DNA from: JBFWMG01 sp050251715
Lineage (GTDB): Bacteria > Desulfobacterota > Desulfovibrionia > Desulfovibrionales > Desulfovibrionaceae
Direction of reading: 5' to 3'
Assembly: GCA_050251715.1 (NCBI GenBank)
Contig: JBFWMG010000004.1
Coordinates: 1 to 64,000 of the forward strand
Length of the DNA stretch: 64,000 nucleotides
Shown here piece after piece: positions 38,633-47,250 of this stretch. The notes under the pieces are model-generated. The model was not told where the DNA came from. It made no database searches and was given only the letters and a program-made list of their open reading frames with translations. Both the position numbers and the translations under genes were made by a program. The number at the start of each line of letters is the position of its first letter. Within the stretch, counting starts at the first letter, position 1.

Positions 38633-39184
38633 ATGGAAAAGGGATCCAAGGACGTGGCCGCGCGGTTGCGCGGATTGCGCGACGCAATGGGCTTTTCCCG
38701 CGAAGACATGGCCGAAAAAACCGGAGCCTCTCCGGAAAACGTCAAGGCCTACGAAAGCGGCGACGCGGAAATACCGGTCAGCTACCTGATGGACGTGGCC
38801 CATGCCTGCGGCGTGGACCTCACCGTGCTCATTACCGGCGGCGAGTCGCGGCTGCACGACTACTGCAAGGTCGAGGCGGGCAGGGGACTCACCGTGGACC
38901 GGCGCAAGGACTATGCCTACCGCAACCTTGCCTACACCTTCACCGGCCGCAAGATGGAGCCCTTCCTCATCACCGTGCCGCCCAAGAAGGAACCCGAACT
39001 CACCTTCACCACCCATGCGGGACAGGAATTCATCTACGTGCTCAAGGGACGCCTTGAGGTGACCCTGCAGGAGAACAAGGTCGTCCTGGAGCCTGGCGAC
39101 AGCCTGTACTTCAGCTCCAACACGCCCCACGCGCTGCGCGGGCTCGACGGCAAGAACGCTGAATTCCTCGACGTCATCATCTAG
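38633..39184 (+). CDS. XRE-family HTH regulator with cupin domain, module 2
   Basis: A 183-aa regulator with the same layout as the one at 36159. The HTH is LRGLRDAMGFSREDMAEKTGASPENVKAYESG. The cupin has TTHAGQEFIYVLKGRLEVTL and LEPGDSLYFSSNTPHALRG. ATG chosen because GGGAGG lies seven bases upstream; the longer frame begins in repeat A. Followed after 26 bases by a second acyl-CoA ligase gene. Sequence identity to module 1 looks modest, so the two are old paralogues or separately acquired. Confidence 0.9.
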   Translation: MEKGSKDVAARLRGLRDAMGFSREDMAEKTGASPENVKAYESGDAEIPVSYLMDVAHACGVDLTVLITGGESRLHDYCKVEAGRGLTVDRRKDYAYRNLAYTFTGRKMEPFLITVPPKKEPELTFTTHAGQEFIYVLKGRLEVTLQENKVVLEPGDSLYFSSNTPHALRGLDGKNAEFLDVII

Positions 39185-39210
39185 TAGCGCACGCGCAGAA
39201 GGACGCCCCC

Positions 39211-40860
39211 ATGCAAAAATTCACGCCCGAATCCTACGAAGAGTTCCTGAAGACGTTCAAACTCAACGTGCCCAAGAACTACAACTTCGCCTACGACACC
39301 TTTGACGCCATCGCCGCCGAGCACCCGGACCAGGCCGCGCTGGTGCACGTGGGGCCGGACGAGGTGCAGCGCACGTACTCCTTTGATTGGCTGCGCCGGG
39401 CCTCCAACCGCATGGCCAACGCCCTGGCCGCCGCAGGCATGAAAAAGGGCGACCGCATCATGCTCATCCTCTACCGCAGGGTGGATTTCTGGGTCAGCAT
39501 GCTCGCCCTGCACCGCCTGGGCGCGGTGGCCGTGCCCTCGCCCAACCTGCTCACGGTCAAGGACATCACCTACCGCGTGCAGACCGGCAAGATCAAAGGC
39601 GCCATCGCCGAAGACTCGGTGGCCGCCACCGTGGAGGCCGCCCGCGCCGCCTGCCCCGGCTTCGACATGCTGGTGCAGGCGGGGCCGTCGCCCATCATGC
39701 CCGGCTGGCTCAGCTACGACGCCCTGTTCCACTCCGGCGCGTCCGAAGACTTTCCCCGCACCAAGCAGACCCCCGGCGGCTCGGAACCGCTGCTCATCTT
39801 CTTCACATCCGGCACCACGGGCCAGCCCAAGATGGTGCTGCACGACCACACCTATCCCCTGGGCCACTACGTCACCGGCGTGTACTGGCACAACCTGGAG
39901 CCCGGCGACGTGCACCTCACCGTGGCCGACACCGGCTGGGGCAAGGCGGTGTGGGGCAAGATGTACGGCCAGTGGATGGCCCGCGCCTCTGTCTTTGTGT
40001 ACGACTTTCGCGGCAAGTTCTCCCCCGCCGACCTGCTGCGGGTCGTGAGCAGGTGCAAGGTCACCAGCTTCTGCGCGCCGCCCACGGTGTACCGCTTCCT
40101 GGTGCGCGAGGAACTGGCCAAGTACGACCTCTCGGCCCTGCGCCACTGCACCACGGCGGGCGAACTGCTCAACGACACCGTGTTCGACGCCTGGCTCAAG
40201 GCCACCGGCCTGACCATCTACGAGGGCTACGGCCAGACCGAGACCACCCTGCAGGTCGCCACCTTCCCCTTCATGGAGGCCAAGGCGGGCTCCATCGGCA
40301 AACCCACGCCCGGATGGGACATCGACCTGCTGGACGCGCAGGGCAACGTGGTGCCCGTGGGCGACGAAGGCGAAATCTGCATCCGGCTGGACAAGCCGCC
40401 CGTGGGCCTGTTCGTCGAATACCTGGACGAACCCGAAAAAACCGCCTCGGTACGGTTTGACAATTATTACCACACGGGCGACAAGGCGTGGCGCGACGAG
40501 GACGGGTACATCTGGTTCCTGGGCCGCGTGGACGACCTCATCAAGAGCTCGGGCTACCGCATCGGGCCGTTCGAGGTGGAAAGCGCGCTGGTGGGCCACC
40601 CGGCGGTGGTCGAGGCCGCCGTGACCGGTGTGCCGGACGACGTGCGCGGCCAGGCGGTCAAGGCCACCGTGGTGCTCGCGCCCGGCTTCACCGCCTCCGA
40701 CGGGCTGACCAAGGAGCTGCAGAACCACGTGAAGAGCGTGACCGCGCCCTACAAGTATCCGCGCATCATCGAATACGTACCGGAATTGCCCAAGACCATC
40801 TCGGGCAAGATCAAGCGGGCGGAAATCCGACAGCGCGACGAGGACAAAACGACCTGCTGA
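39211..40860 (+). CDS. AMP-forming acyl-CoA synthetase, module 2
   Basis: A 549-aa ANL-family ligase. The phosphate-binding loop is FFTSGTTGQPKMVLHDH, followed by YGQTETTLQVATFPFMEAK, the hinge segment GDKAWRDEDGYIWFLGRVDDLIKSSGYRIGPFEVE and the catalytic lysine in KTISGKIKRAEIR. The pattern is closer to acetyl/butyryl-like or aromatic-acid CoA ligases (MACS type) than to module 1. It is coupled to the XRE-cupin gene upstream and is followed by a terminator. Confidence 0.93.
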   Translation: MQKFTPESYEEFLKTFKLNVPKNYNFAYDTFDAIAAEHPDQAALVHVGPDEVQRTYSFDWLRRASNRMANALAAAGMKKGDRIMLILYRRVDFWVSMLALHRLGAVAVPSPNLLTVKDITYRVQTGKIKGAIAEDSVAATVEAARAACPGFDMLVQAGPSPIMPGWLSYDALFHSGASEDFPRTKQTPGGSEPLLIFFTSGTTGQPKMVLHDHTYPLGHYVTGVYWHNLEPGDVHLTVADTGWGKAVWGKMYGQWMARASVFVYDFRGKFSPADLLRVVSRCKVTSFCAPPTVYRFLVREELAKYDLSALRHCTTAGELLNDTVFDAWLKATGLTIYEGYGQTETTLQVATFPFMEAKAGSIGKPTPGWDIDLLDAQGNVVPVGDEGEICIRLDKPPVGLFVEYLDEPEKTASVRFDNYYHTGDKAWRDEDGYIWFLGRVDDLIKSSGYRIGPFEVESALVGHPAVVEAAVTGVPDDVRGQAVKATVVLAPGFTASDGLTKELQNHVKSVTAPYKYPRIIEYVPELPKTISGKIKRAEIRQRDEDKTTC

Positions 40861-40889
40861 CCTGAACGGACGCAGACAGACAGACCCGG

Positions 40890-40920
40890 GGGGCCGTTGC
40901 CGCGTCAACGGCCCTTTTCC
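40890..40920 (+). terminator. Rho-independent terminator after acyl-CoA synthetase module 2
   Basis: GGGCCGTTG and CAACGGCCC pair around CCGCGT, followed by TTTTCC. The amidohydrolase starts only 15 bases later. Confidence 0.75.
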
Positions 40921-40934
40921 ATTGTGAGCACACC

Positions 40935-41723
40935 ATGCTGTACGACGTACATACCCACGCTTTCCATCCCAAGATAGCCCACAAGGTCGTGGCGCAGCTG
41001 GAAGACCACTACGGCATCGAGCCTGCGTGCAACGGCCTGGTGGAAGACCTGCTCGACCGCGCCCGGCGCGGCGGCATCGACAAGGTGGTGGCCCTGTCGG
41101 CGGCCACGGCCCCGGCCCAGGTCGTCCCGGCCAACAACTGGGCCATCGGGCTCATGCAATCCCATCCCGAGATCGTGTCTTTCGGCACCCTGCATCCGGA
41201 ATACGCCGACTGGGAAACCGAACTGGCCAGGCTCAAGGCGGCCGGGATCAAGGGGCTCAAGTTCCACCCGGAATTCCAGGGATTCTGGATGGACGACGTG
41301 CGCCTGTTGCCCATCATGGAGGCGGCGCAACGCGATTTCGTGTTCCTGTTCCATGTGGGGGACAGGGCCGAACCGGCCAAGAACCCGTCCTGCCCGTTCA
41401 AGCTCATGGCGCTGGCCACCATGTTTCCGCAGGCGCGCATCATCGCGGCGCACCTGGGCGGGTACCTGCACTGGCAATGGGCGCTCCAGGTGCTCATCGG
41501 CAAGAACGTGTGGCTGGACACGTCGAGCGCCATTCCCTACATCGACCCCACGGCCTTGAATGACATTTTCACACGCCACCCAAGGGAACGCATCCTGTTC
41601 GGCAGCGACTATCCCCTGCGCTGCCCCGCCGAGGACCGCGTGGACCAGCAACTCGCCCTCCGTTTCTCGGATACCGAGATGGAGGAGTTGATGACCAACG
41701 CGGAAGCCCTGCTCGGGGGGTAA
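40935..41723 (+). CDS. Amidohydrolase-family (PF04909-like) metal-dependent hydrolase
   Basis: A 262-aa TIM-barrel hydrolase. The metal ligands are visible: YDVHTHAFHP near the start, KGLKFHPEFQGF, FLFHVGD, IAAHLGGYLHW and the final aspartate in ILFGSDYPLRCP. These match the amidohydrolase-2/ACMSD-like group, whose members act as decarboxylases or hydrolases on ring or amide substrates. It follows the ligase operon after a terminator, so it may have its own or read-through expression. Substrate unknown. Confidence 0.9.
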   Translation: MLYDVHTHAFHPKIAHKVVAQLEDHYGIEPACNGLVEDLLDRARRGGIDKVVALSAATAPAQVVPANNWAIGLMQSHPEIVSFGTLHPEYADWETELARLKAAGIKGLKFHPEFQGFWMDDVRLLPIMEAAQRDFVFLFHVGDRAEPAKNPSCPFKLMALATMFPQARIIAAHLGGYLHWQWALQVLIGKNVWLDTSSAIPYIDPTALNDIFTRHPRERILFGSDYPLRCPAEDRVDQQLALRFSDTEMEELMTNAEALLGG

Positions 41724-41767
41724 CGCCACGGCTGGCCAACCCGTGCCCCGCTGGTGACATATCCGCA

Positions 41768-41810
41768 CAAAAAAACGCCCCCGGCGCAAGGCACCGGGGG
41801 CGTTCTTTCG
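41768..41810. terminator. Bidirectional Rho-independent terminator
   Basis: CGCCCCCGG and CCGGGGGCG pair around CGCAAGGCA, with seven A before and TTCTTT after. It lies between the convergent amidohydrolase and FTR-type genes. Confidence 0.85.
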
Positions 41811-41828
41811 TATCGCTTCGCCGAGCCG

Positions 41829-42173
41829 CTAGATCACGATCTTTTCCGGCGGACGCCGTTCGGGCACGTAGCCGCGTTCGATGGAGCCGTCCACCCACTC
41901 CTTGCTCACGTACAGGCCGCAGAAGCACGCGCCGAATTCCTCCACGTCCGGGACGCGGTATTCGCACGGGCACACGATGTCGCGGTCGCTCTCGAACTCT
42001 CCCGAGGCCAGGCGGCACGGGCACGCCATGTAGCCGTAGCGCTCCTTGTTCGTCAGCAGGCTTTCCAGCAGCGGCAGGGTCATGTACTCCAGCTCGGGGT
42101 TGAAGAAATACCCCTTGGGCTCCTGGATCTTCTTCAGCGCCTCGTAGAGATTTTCAGGCGTCATTCCTTGCAT
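41829..42173 (-). CDS. Ferredoxin:thioredoxin reductase catalytic-subunit-like protein
   Basis: A 114-aa protein of the FTR beta family, which uses a [4Fe-4S] cluster next to a redox disulfide to reduce thioredoxin or glutaredoxin-like partners. The CPC, CPC and third cysteine motifs are present (YMACPCRLASG, IVCPCEYRVPD, ACFCGLYVS). The third is CFC instead of the CHC of plant and cyanobacterial FTR, so the active-site His is replaced. The start follows AAGGAGG and overlaps the end of the glutaredoxin gene by 13 bases. No variable (alpha) subunit is seen, as in other anaerobes. Confidence 0.92.
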   Translation of the reverse strand: MQGMTPENLYEALKKIQEPKGYFFNPELEYMTLPLLESLLTNKERYGYMACPCRLASGEFESDRDIVCPCEYRVPDVEEFGACFCGLYVSKEWVDGSIERGYVPERRPPEKIVI

Positions 42174-42418
42174 TTGTCGATCGCCTCCTTGATGTCGTCG
42201 CGGTGGAAGCCCACGACGACCTTTTCGCCGATGACCAAGGTGGGAAAGGAGCAGCTCGGGTTGTGCTTCTTGACCTCGGCCAGCATCGCTTTCTTCTCGT
42301 CGCCCTGCAAGGTATCCACGAACACGCATTCATAGGCCACTTCGCATTCATCGAGGAACTGCTTGGCGTGCTTGCAATGGATGCAGGTCGACAGACCGTA
42401 CATCTTGATCGATCCCAT
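42161..42418 (-). CDS. Glutaredoxin-family protein
   Basis: An 85-aa glutaredoxin fold. The active site is MYGLSTCIHCKHAKQFL (CIHC) and the cis-proline strand is SFPTLVIGEKVVVGF. It is dithiol rather than monothiol. GGAGA precedes the ATG. Its end overlaps the FTR-like gene, so this protein is the obvious electron acceptor of that reductase: ferredoxin to FTR to this redoxin. Confidence 0.94.
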   Translation of the reverse strand: MGSIKMYGLSTCIHCKHAKQFLDECEVAYECVFVDTLQGDEKKAMLAEVKKHNPSCSFPTLVIGEKVVVGFHRDDIKEAIDKCKE

Positions 42419-42441
42419 GGTGATCTCCCGCGTTTGGAGGA

Positions 42442-43209
42442 TTACTTTCCGCCGCCAGCCCCGTTTCGTGCCCGGTACAGACGCTGTTCGAGCCGGTAGG
42501 TCAGCGCGGAAAGCGGATATGTCAGTATGAGATAAAACACGGCAAGAGGCAAATATGCCTCGAACGTCTTATATGTCGTGGCGTTAACCACTTCCGAGGC
42601 CTTGGTCAACTCGCCCACGGAAATGACCGACAGCAATGACGAGTCCTTGATGAGCGACACGAACTGCCCGGTCACGGGCGGGATGATGCGCCGCGCGGCC
42701 TGGGGAAACACGATGTAGGCCATGGTCTGGACATAGGAGAGCCCCGAGGCGCGCGCCGCCTCCCACTGGCCGGGGTCGATGGATTCGATGCCCGCGCGCA
42801 CCATCTCCGAGATGTACGCGCCGCTGAAAAACGCCAGCGCCACCGTGCCGATGAGCAGCGGATCGTCAAAATGCACGACCGTGGCCAGGCAGAAATAGAA
42901 GATGTAGATCTGCACCAGCAGCGGGGTGCCGCGAAAGGCCTCCACATACAGGCGGGCCGCCTCCTGCAGCCAGACGTTGGGCCACACGCGGGCCAGTCCG
43001 CCCGCCACGCCGAACACCAGTCCCAGGGCGATGGCGCCCAGGGAAATACCCACCGTGCGGTAGAACCCGCGCACGTACAGTTCGCGGTAGGTGTACACCA
43101 CCCGCCAGTTCCAGTGGTATTCCACATTGCGCAGCATGACATAGAGCCCGGCCGTCACCGCGGCGAGCAGCAACAGCCGGACGGCCATGCGGTAGGTGGT
43201 GCCGGTCAC
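42442..43209 (-). CDS. Polar amino acid ABC transporter permease
   Basis: A 255-aa inner-membrane permease of the HisMQ family. Several helices are visible, with the periplasmic-side motif VEAFRGTPLLVQIYIFYF and the cytoplasmic EAA loop (EAARASGLSYVQTMAYIVFPQAARRIIPP) that contacts the ATPase. It starts with GTG eight bases after the binding-protein gene; an ATG seven codons in is the alternative. No ATP-binding subunit gene is present next to it. Confidence 0.93.
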   Translation of the reverse strand: MTGTTYRMAVRLLLLAAVTAGLYVMLRNVEYHWNWRVVYTYRELYVRGFYRTVGISLGAIALGLVFGVAGGLARVWPNVWLQEAARLYVEAFRGTPLLVQIYIFYFCLATVVHFDDPLLIGTVALAFFSGAYISEMVRAGIESIDPGQWEAARASGLSYVQTMAYIVFPQAARRIIPPVTGQFVSLIKDSSLLSVISVGELTKASEVVNATTYKTFEAYLPLAVFYLILTYPLSALTYRLEQRLYRARNGAGGGK

Positions 43210-43217
43210 GATGGGCG

Positions 43218-44057
43218 CTACCCCTCGTTCCTGGGCAGACCCTTGAAATACGTCTCGTACAGCGCGTCATAGCGCCCATCGGCCTTGATCTGCATGAGGA
43301 AGCGGTTGATCCAGTTCCAGAAGTCGAAATCGCCCTTGCGCATGGCGATGGAGTACGGCTCGAAGGTGAAGGGCTTGAGCAGCGCCGTGGTGCTGTCCGG
43401 GTTCTGCTTGTGGTGTTTCTGGATGGAGATCTGGTCGTAGATGAAGACATCGGCGCGGCCCACCACCACCTCGCGCACGCAGGCGGTTTCGTCCTTGAAC
43501 CGCTTGATCTCGGCCTTGGGGAACATTTTGGTGGCCAACAGATCCGCCGTGGTGCCGGTCTTCACCGCCACGATGCGCCCCGCCTCGTCCAGTTGGCCAA
43601 CGCCCGTCAGGCCGGGCGCCTTTTTGTTGCTGGCCAGCAGGCACAGGCCGGTCACGAAATAGGGATCGGAAAAGGTGATGGACTTGGCGCGCTCCAGGGT
43701 GCCGGTCATGCCCGAGATGACCATGTCCACCTTGCCGCTTTGCAGGGCGGGGATGAGCCCGGTCCACTCCATGTCCTTGATTTCCAGCTCCACGCCCAGC
43801 TCCTGGGCGGCCAGGGCGGCGATGGCCACGTCGAATCCCGTGGGATTGCCCTTTTCATCCGCGAACTCGAAGGGCCAGAACTCCACCTCCATGCCCACGA
43901 CGAGCTTGTTGCGCTGCACCACCTGGTTGAGGGCGCTCTGCTCGAAAATCCGGAAGCCGGAGGTTTCCGCCGCCGGGGCAGGCGTGGCGGCAAGGAGGAT
44001 GCACAGCAGCAATGCGGACAGCAGACAATACACCTGGATGGTGCGGATCCTTTTCAT
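43218..44057 (-). CDS. Polar amino acid ABC transporter periplasmic binding protein
   Basis: A 279-aa solute-binding protein (PF00497 type) with signal peptide (YCLLSALLLCILLAATPAPAA). Family blocks are LVVGMEVEFWPFEF, GFDVAIAALAAQELG, WTGLIPALQSGKVDMVISGMT, RAKSITFSDPYF and VGRADVFIYDQ. GGAGG precedes the ATG. First gene of a two-gene importer operon. The amino acid bound cannot be told by eye. Confidence 0.94.
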   Translation of the reverse strand: MKRIRTIQVYCLLSALLLCILLAATPAPAAETSGFRIFEQSALNQVVQRNKLVVGMEVEFWPFEFADEKGNPTGFDVAIAALAAQELGVELEIKDMEWTGLIPALQSGKVDMVISGMTGTLERAKSITFSDPYFVTGLCLLASNKKAPGLTGVGQLDEAGRIVAVKTGTTADLLATKMFPKAEIKRFKDETACVREVVVGRADVFIYDQISIQKHHKQNPDSTTALLKPFTFEPYSIAMRKGDFDFWNWINRFLMQIKADGRYDALYETYFKGLPRNEG

Positions 44058-44346
44058 AAGCGCCTCCTTGTGCACATGGTAACATGGCGAGCGATATCCC
44101 ATGTCTTACGCGCTCGGTGGACGCAGTTCAACCTCTGCATCGGAAAAACATGTGCGGCTGACAGTTTTGGGGCAACAGTCGCCTGTACGGGAAAGGACTG
44201 GCGCATAGGGTAGCGAGGCGGCTCAAAATACGGCGGCCTGCATTCAGCAATGGGTACAACAAGGTGGTGCGCCCGCTCCGGTCGGCCCCACGGCATCCCG
44301 TCATGCCACGGTCGCAGGTGATGCCATCCCTACGGGAACGCGCGGG

Positions 44347-45432
44347 TCAATGCGTGACGGAGGCAATCACCTCATCCCACAGGCCAAGAACAACGGGGAA
44401 ACTGAACCGGTCCACGATAGAGCGCGCCTGCGCGCCCAGACGGCAACGTAGCGCCTCGTCACCAAGCAGCGTATCCAGGGCGTGGGTCAAGGCCGCGACA
44501 TCCCCTACCGGCACGACCAGGCCATCCTTGTCGTGGGTAACGATGTCCTTGTTCCCTTGACAATCAGAGGCCACAAGGGGCAGCCCCGTGGCCATGGCCT
44601 CGCACAGGGCATTGGAGAACCCCTCGAACCGCGATGCCATGACAAAACAATCCGCCCCAAGGAGATACGGAGTGACATCGGGCACCATGCCCGGCATGGA
44701 GACCTTCCTTTCCAATCCCAAGGCCGCGACTTGACGCTCCAACGCGCGTCTTTCCTCGCCGTCACCCAGTATGAACAAATCCCAGTCGGCATACTTTTCC
44801 GTTATGGCGGCAAAGGCCTGGAGCAAAAGGTCGTGCCCCTTCTGGCGGTGCAACTTGCCAATGGCAAGCAGGGTCGGACGAGGGTAACGATGCGGTTTCG
44901 TGCAGACGCTTGCCCAGGGGGCAACCGGATTGGGGATGACGAAGATGTTCTTGACTGTTCCCTCATAGAAGGACTTCGCGTCATCCGTCTGTGTGACCAT
45001 GCAATCGGCAAGGGGGTAGGCAAGCCTTCGCATCAGCCGCCAAAAGAGAGACATGTCATAGTGCCAAGGGTCATTGCGGATGCACACCCCGACAGGCACG
45101 CCTGTTCCGATGACCGCAAGACTGGCGAGGACGTTGGTCTCGTCGATGAACGAGAAAAGCACATCTGGCTTGATGGCCCGCACCCCGCGCCGGACCAGGA
45201 GGACTCGCTTGATGAAATTCGCCGAAGCCTCGGCATAGGTATCCGATTTTCCATAGACGCCAAGGGGAATCCGCGAGACCTTGGACGACACCTCATAATA
45301 GGGGGGGGCGCTGTCCAGCGTCATAATCGTCACCTCGTCCCCACGTGCCGACATGGCATTGGCGAGCCGACAGACCACCCGCTCTGCCCCGCCGCAACTC
45401 AATTTCCCGATGAGAAACGCAATTTTCAGCAT
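44347..45432 (-). CDS. Glycosyltransferase family 4 protein
   Basis: A 361-aa GT-B glycosyltransferase. MLKIAFLIGKLSCGGAERVV is the typical N-terminus. The C-terminal domain has LLAIGKLHRQKGHDLLLQAF, LFILGDGEERRALE and the EX7E-like donor-binding region FVMASRFEGFSNALCEAMATGLPLVASD. It presumably adds a sugar in the surface-glycan pathway and is the last gene of the minus-strand locus. Only a weak ribosome-binding site is visible. Confidence 0.93.
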   Translation of the reverse strand: MLKIAFLIGKLSCGGAERVVCRLANAMSARGDEVTIMTLDSAPPYYEVSSKVSRIPLGVYGKSDTYAEASANFIKRVLLVRRGVRAIKPDVLFSFIDETNVLASLAVIGTGVPVGVCIRNDPWHYDMSLFWRLMRRLAYPLADCMVTQTDDAKSFYEGTVKNIFVIPNPVAPWASVCTKPHRYPRPTLLAIGKLHRQKGHDLLLQAFAAITEKYADWDLFILGDGEERRALERQVAALGLERKVSMPGMVPDVTPYLLGADCFVMASRFEGFSNALCEAMATGLPLVASDCQGNKDIVTHDKDGLVVPVGDVAALTHALDTLLGDEALRCRLGAQARSIVDRFSFPVVLGLWDEVIASVTH

Positions 45433-45692
45433 ACCAAAATCTTTTTTCTTGCATTGTAGCCGAGGGCGAGACGCCATACCACCCCCCTTCGCGGCTCGGC
45501 CCCGCGCAGGCACGAAGGGACGCATGACGACGCCTGCCACATGCAACCACGGCACGGGCAGAGCGGACCCTCATGAGGGAACCAATCGAAGCGGCTTGAA
45601 GCCGACAACCACATGCCCATTTTCACACAACCGCGCCCTGGGCACGCACATGCGCCCCTCGCCCGATACCAGAAACCGGGACAAGAGAAAAA

Positions 45693-47156
45693 CTACCCTT
45701 CTCTGACGACCTTTACGTATCGTTTGAAGAGCGCGTGCGCCAGCTTGATGTCCACAAGCATGCCGAACCACCCGAGCCGCATGCGCATCTTGGCCAAGAG
45801 GGCAAAGGGAATGGCCGGACACTTGAGTGGTGTCAACAACTCGCGGAGCTGCTTCCTGTAGAGCAACACCAGCACATCGGAATATTTGGCCAACCAATCT
45901 CCCTCCCGGATCCAGGGATGCTCGATGTTCTTGCCGAAACCGAAATCATCTTTTGACGAGCGTTCGCCCCATTCCTCAAAGGTCTTGGGCTCCTCTATGC
46001 CGAAATCGCGCACGATCTCGTCGTATATCTCGCCGCCCGGATAGATGCGGTAGTACTGCGGCCCGATGATCTCGGCATGCGGGTCCACGTCCAGGATGTA
46101 GCGGATGAGCTTGACGGTCTCCACGTACTCGGCGCGGGTCTCGCCGGGCACACCCATGAGAAAGGAGTAGTTGCCCGTGATGGACACCTTGGCCAGGGCG
46201 TTGACCACGCGGCGGATCTCGTTGAGCGTGGTGCCCTTTTTCAAATAGTCGAGCACCCGCTGCGAGCCGCTTTCAATGCCGAACTTGAGCTTGGCGCAAT
46301 GCACGGCCTCCAGGTCGACCAGGAGCGCGTCGTTCACGAAGCTGTCACGGAAATAGTTGGCCCGGCAGGTGGCCTCCCACCGGAAGCGGAACCCCTTTTC
46401 CTTGTACAGCTCGATGAAGCGGTAGATGCGCTTCTTGGAGTGGAAAAAATTCTCGTCGCGGAAATAGATCACGTCGGGATCGTAGAGCGCCACGCACTTC
46501 TCGATCTCGGCCACCACGTCCTCGGCGGAGCGGCCCGCCCATTTCTGGCCGCAGATGGCGTTGTAGCAGAAGGCGCACTTGAAGGAGCAGCCGCGTCCGG
46601 CCAGCAGCTGCAAATGCTTCTTGAACAGGACGCGGCGGCTTTCGGGCAGCAGGGAGAAATCCGTGTCGTAGAATTTGGTGTCCGTGCAGGGCGCGGTGCG
46701 CACCACCTGGCCGTTCTCGCGGTAGAGAATGCCGTTGACCGCCGCAAAATCCCGCCGCCCCGCGCGCACCTGTTCGATGAGCGCCTCGGTGGGTTCCTCG
46801 CCGTAGCCGTAGACCACCACGTCCACATTGGGATAGGCCGCCGTGCTTTCGGAATTGAGCACCGCATGCGGCCCGCCGAGCATGACCAGGATGCCGGGAT
46901 CGCGCGCCTTGATGTGGTCCACGATGTCCTTGACGAAATCCACGTCCGTGGAAAAGCACCCGATGCCCACGAGGCGCGTCTTGCCCAAGGCCGCGTCCAG
47001 CTCGGCGCGGAACCGCTCGTCCGGTATGCTGCTCGCGTCGAGCAGGGTCACGTCGTACCCCTTGCTCGTCAAATAACTGCCCACGGACAGCACGCCCCAT
47101 GGAAAGTTGTACAGGAGCGGCTGCTCATGGAAGGGATTTATCAGCAGTATGTCCAT
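45693..47156 (-). CDS. B12-binding-type radical SAM protein
   Basis: A 487-aa protein. The N-terminal cobalamin-binding-like fold (INPFHEQPLLYNFPWGVLSVGSYL, VGIGCFSTDVDF, VMLGGPHAVLNSE) lacks the DxHxxG motif. The radical SAM core has the cluster motif GCSFKCAFCYN, YFRDENFF, GIESGSQRVLDYLKKG and FLMGVPGE. Such proteins carry out methylations or rearrangements and several sit in glycan loci. GAGG precedes the ATG. It lies between the terminal glycosyltransferase and the UDP-sugar genes, so a sugar- or lipid-modifying role is plausible. Confidence 0.92.
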   Translation of the reverse strand: MDILLINPFHEQPLLYNFPWGVLSVGSYLTSKGYDVTLLDASSIPDERFRAELDAALGKTRLVGIGCFSTDVDFVKDIVDHIKARDPGILVMLGGPHAVLNSESTAAYPNVDVVVYGYGEEPTEALIEQVRAGRRDFAAVNGILYRENGQVVRTAPCTDTKFYDTDFSLLPESRRVLFKKHLQLLAGRGCSFKCAFCYNAICGQKWAGRSAEDVVAEIEKCVALYDPDVIYFRDENFFHSKKRIYRFIELYKEKGFRFRWEATCRANYFRDSFVNDALLVDLEAVHCAKLKFGIESGSQRVLDYLKKGTTLNEIRRVVNALAKVSITGNYSFLMGVPGETRAEYVETVKLIRYILDVDPHAEIIGPQYYRIYPGGEIYDEIVRDFGIEEPKTFEEWGERSSKDDFGFGKNIEHPWIREGDWLAKYSDVLVLLYRKQLRELLTPLKCPAIPFALLAKMRMRLGWFGMLVDIKLAHALFKRYVKVVREG

Positions 47157-47250
47157 ACGCGCCTCGCATCTCGTTTCGCCGGTTGCTCAACACAACGCCG
47201 CGTCCGCCACCAGTCGCCCGGAATCATCCAGCGTCCACAACGGGGTGTCA

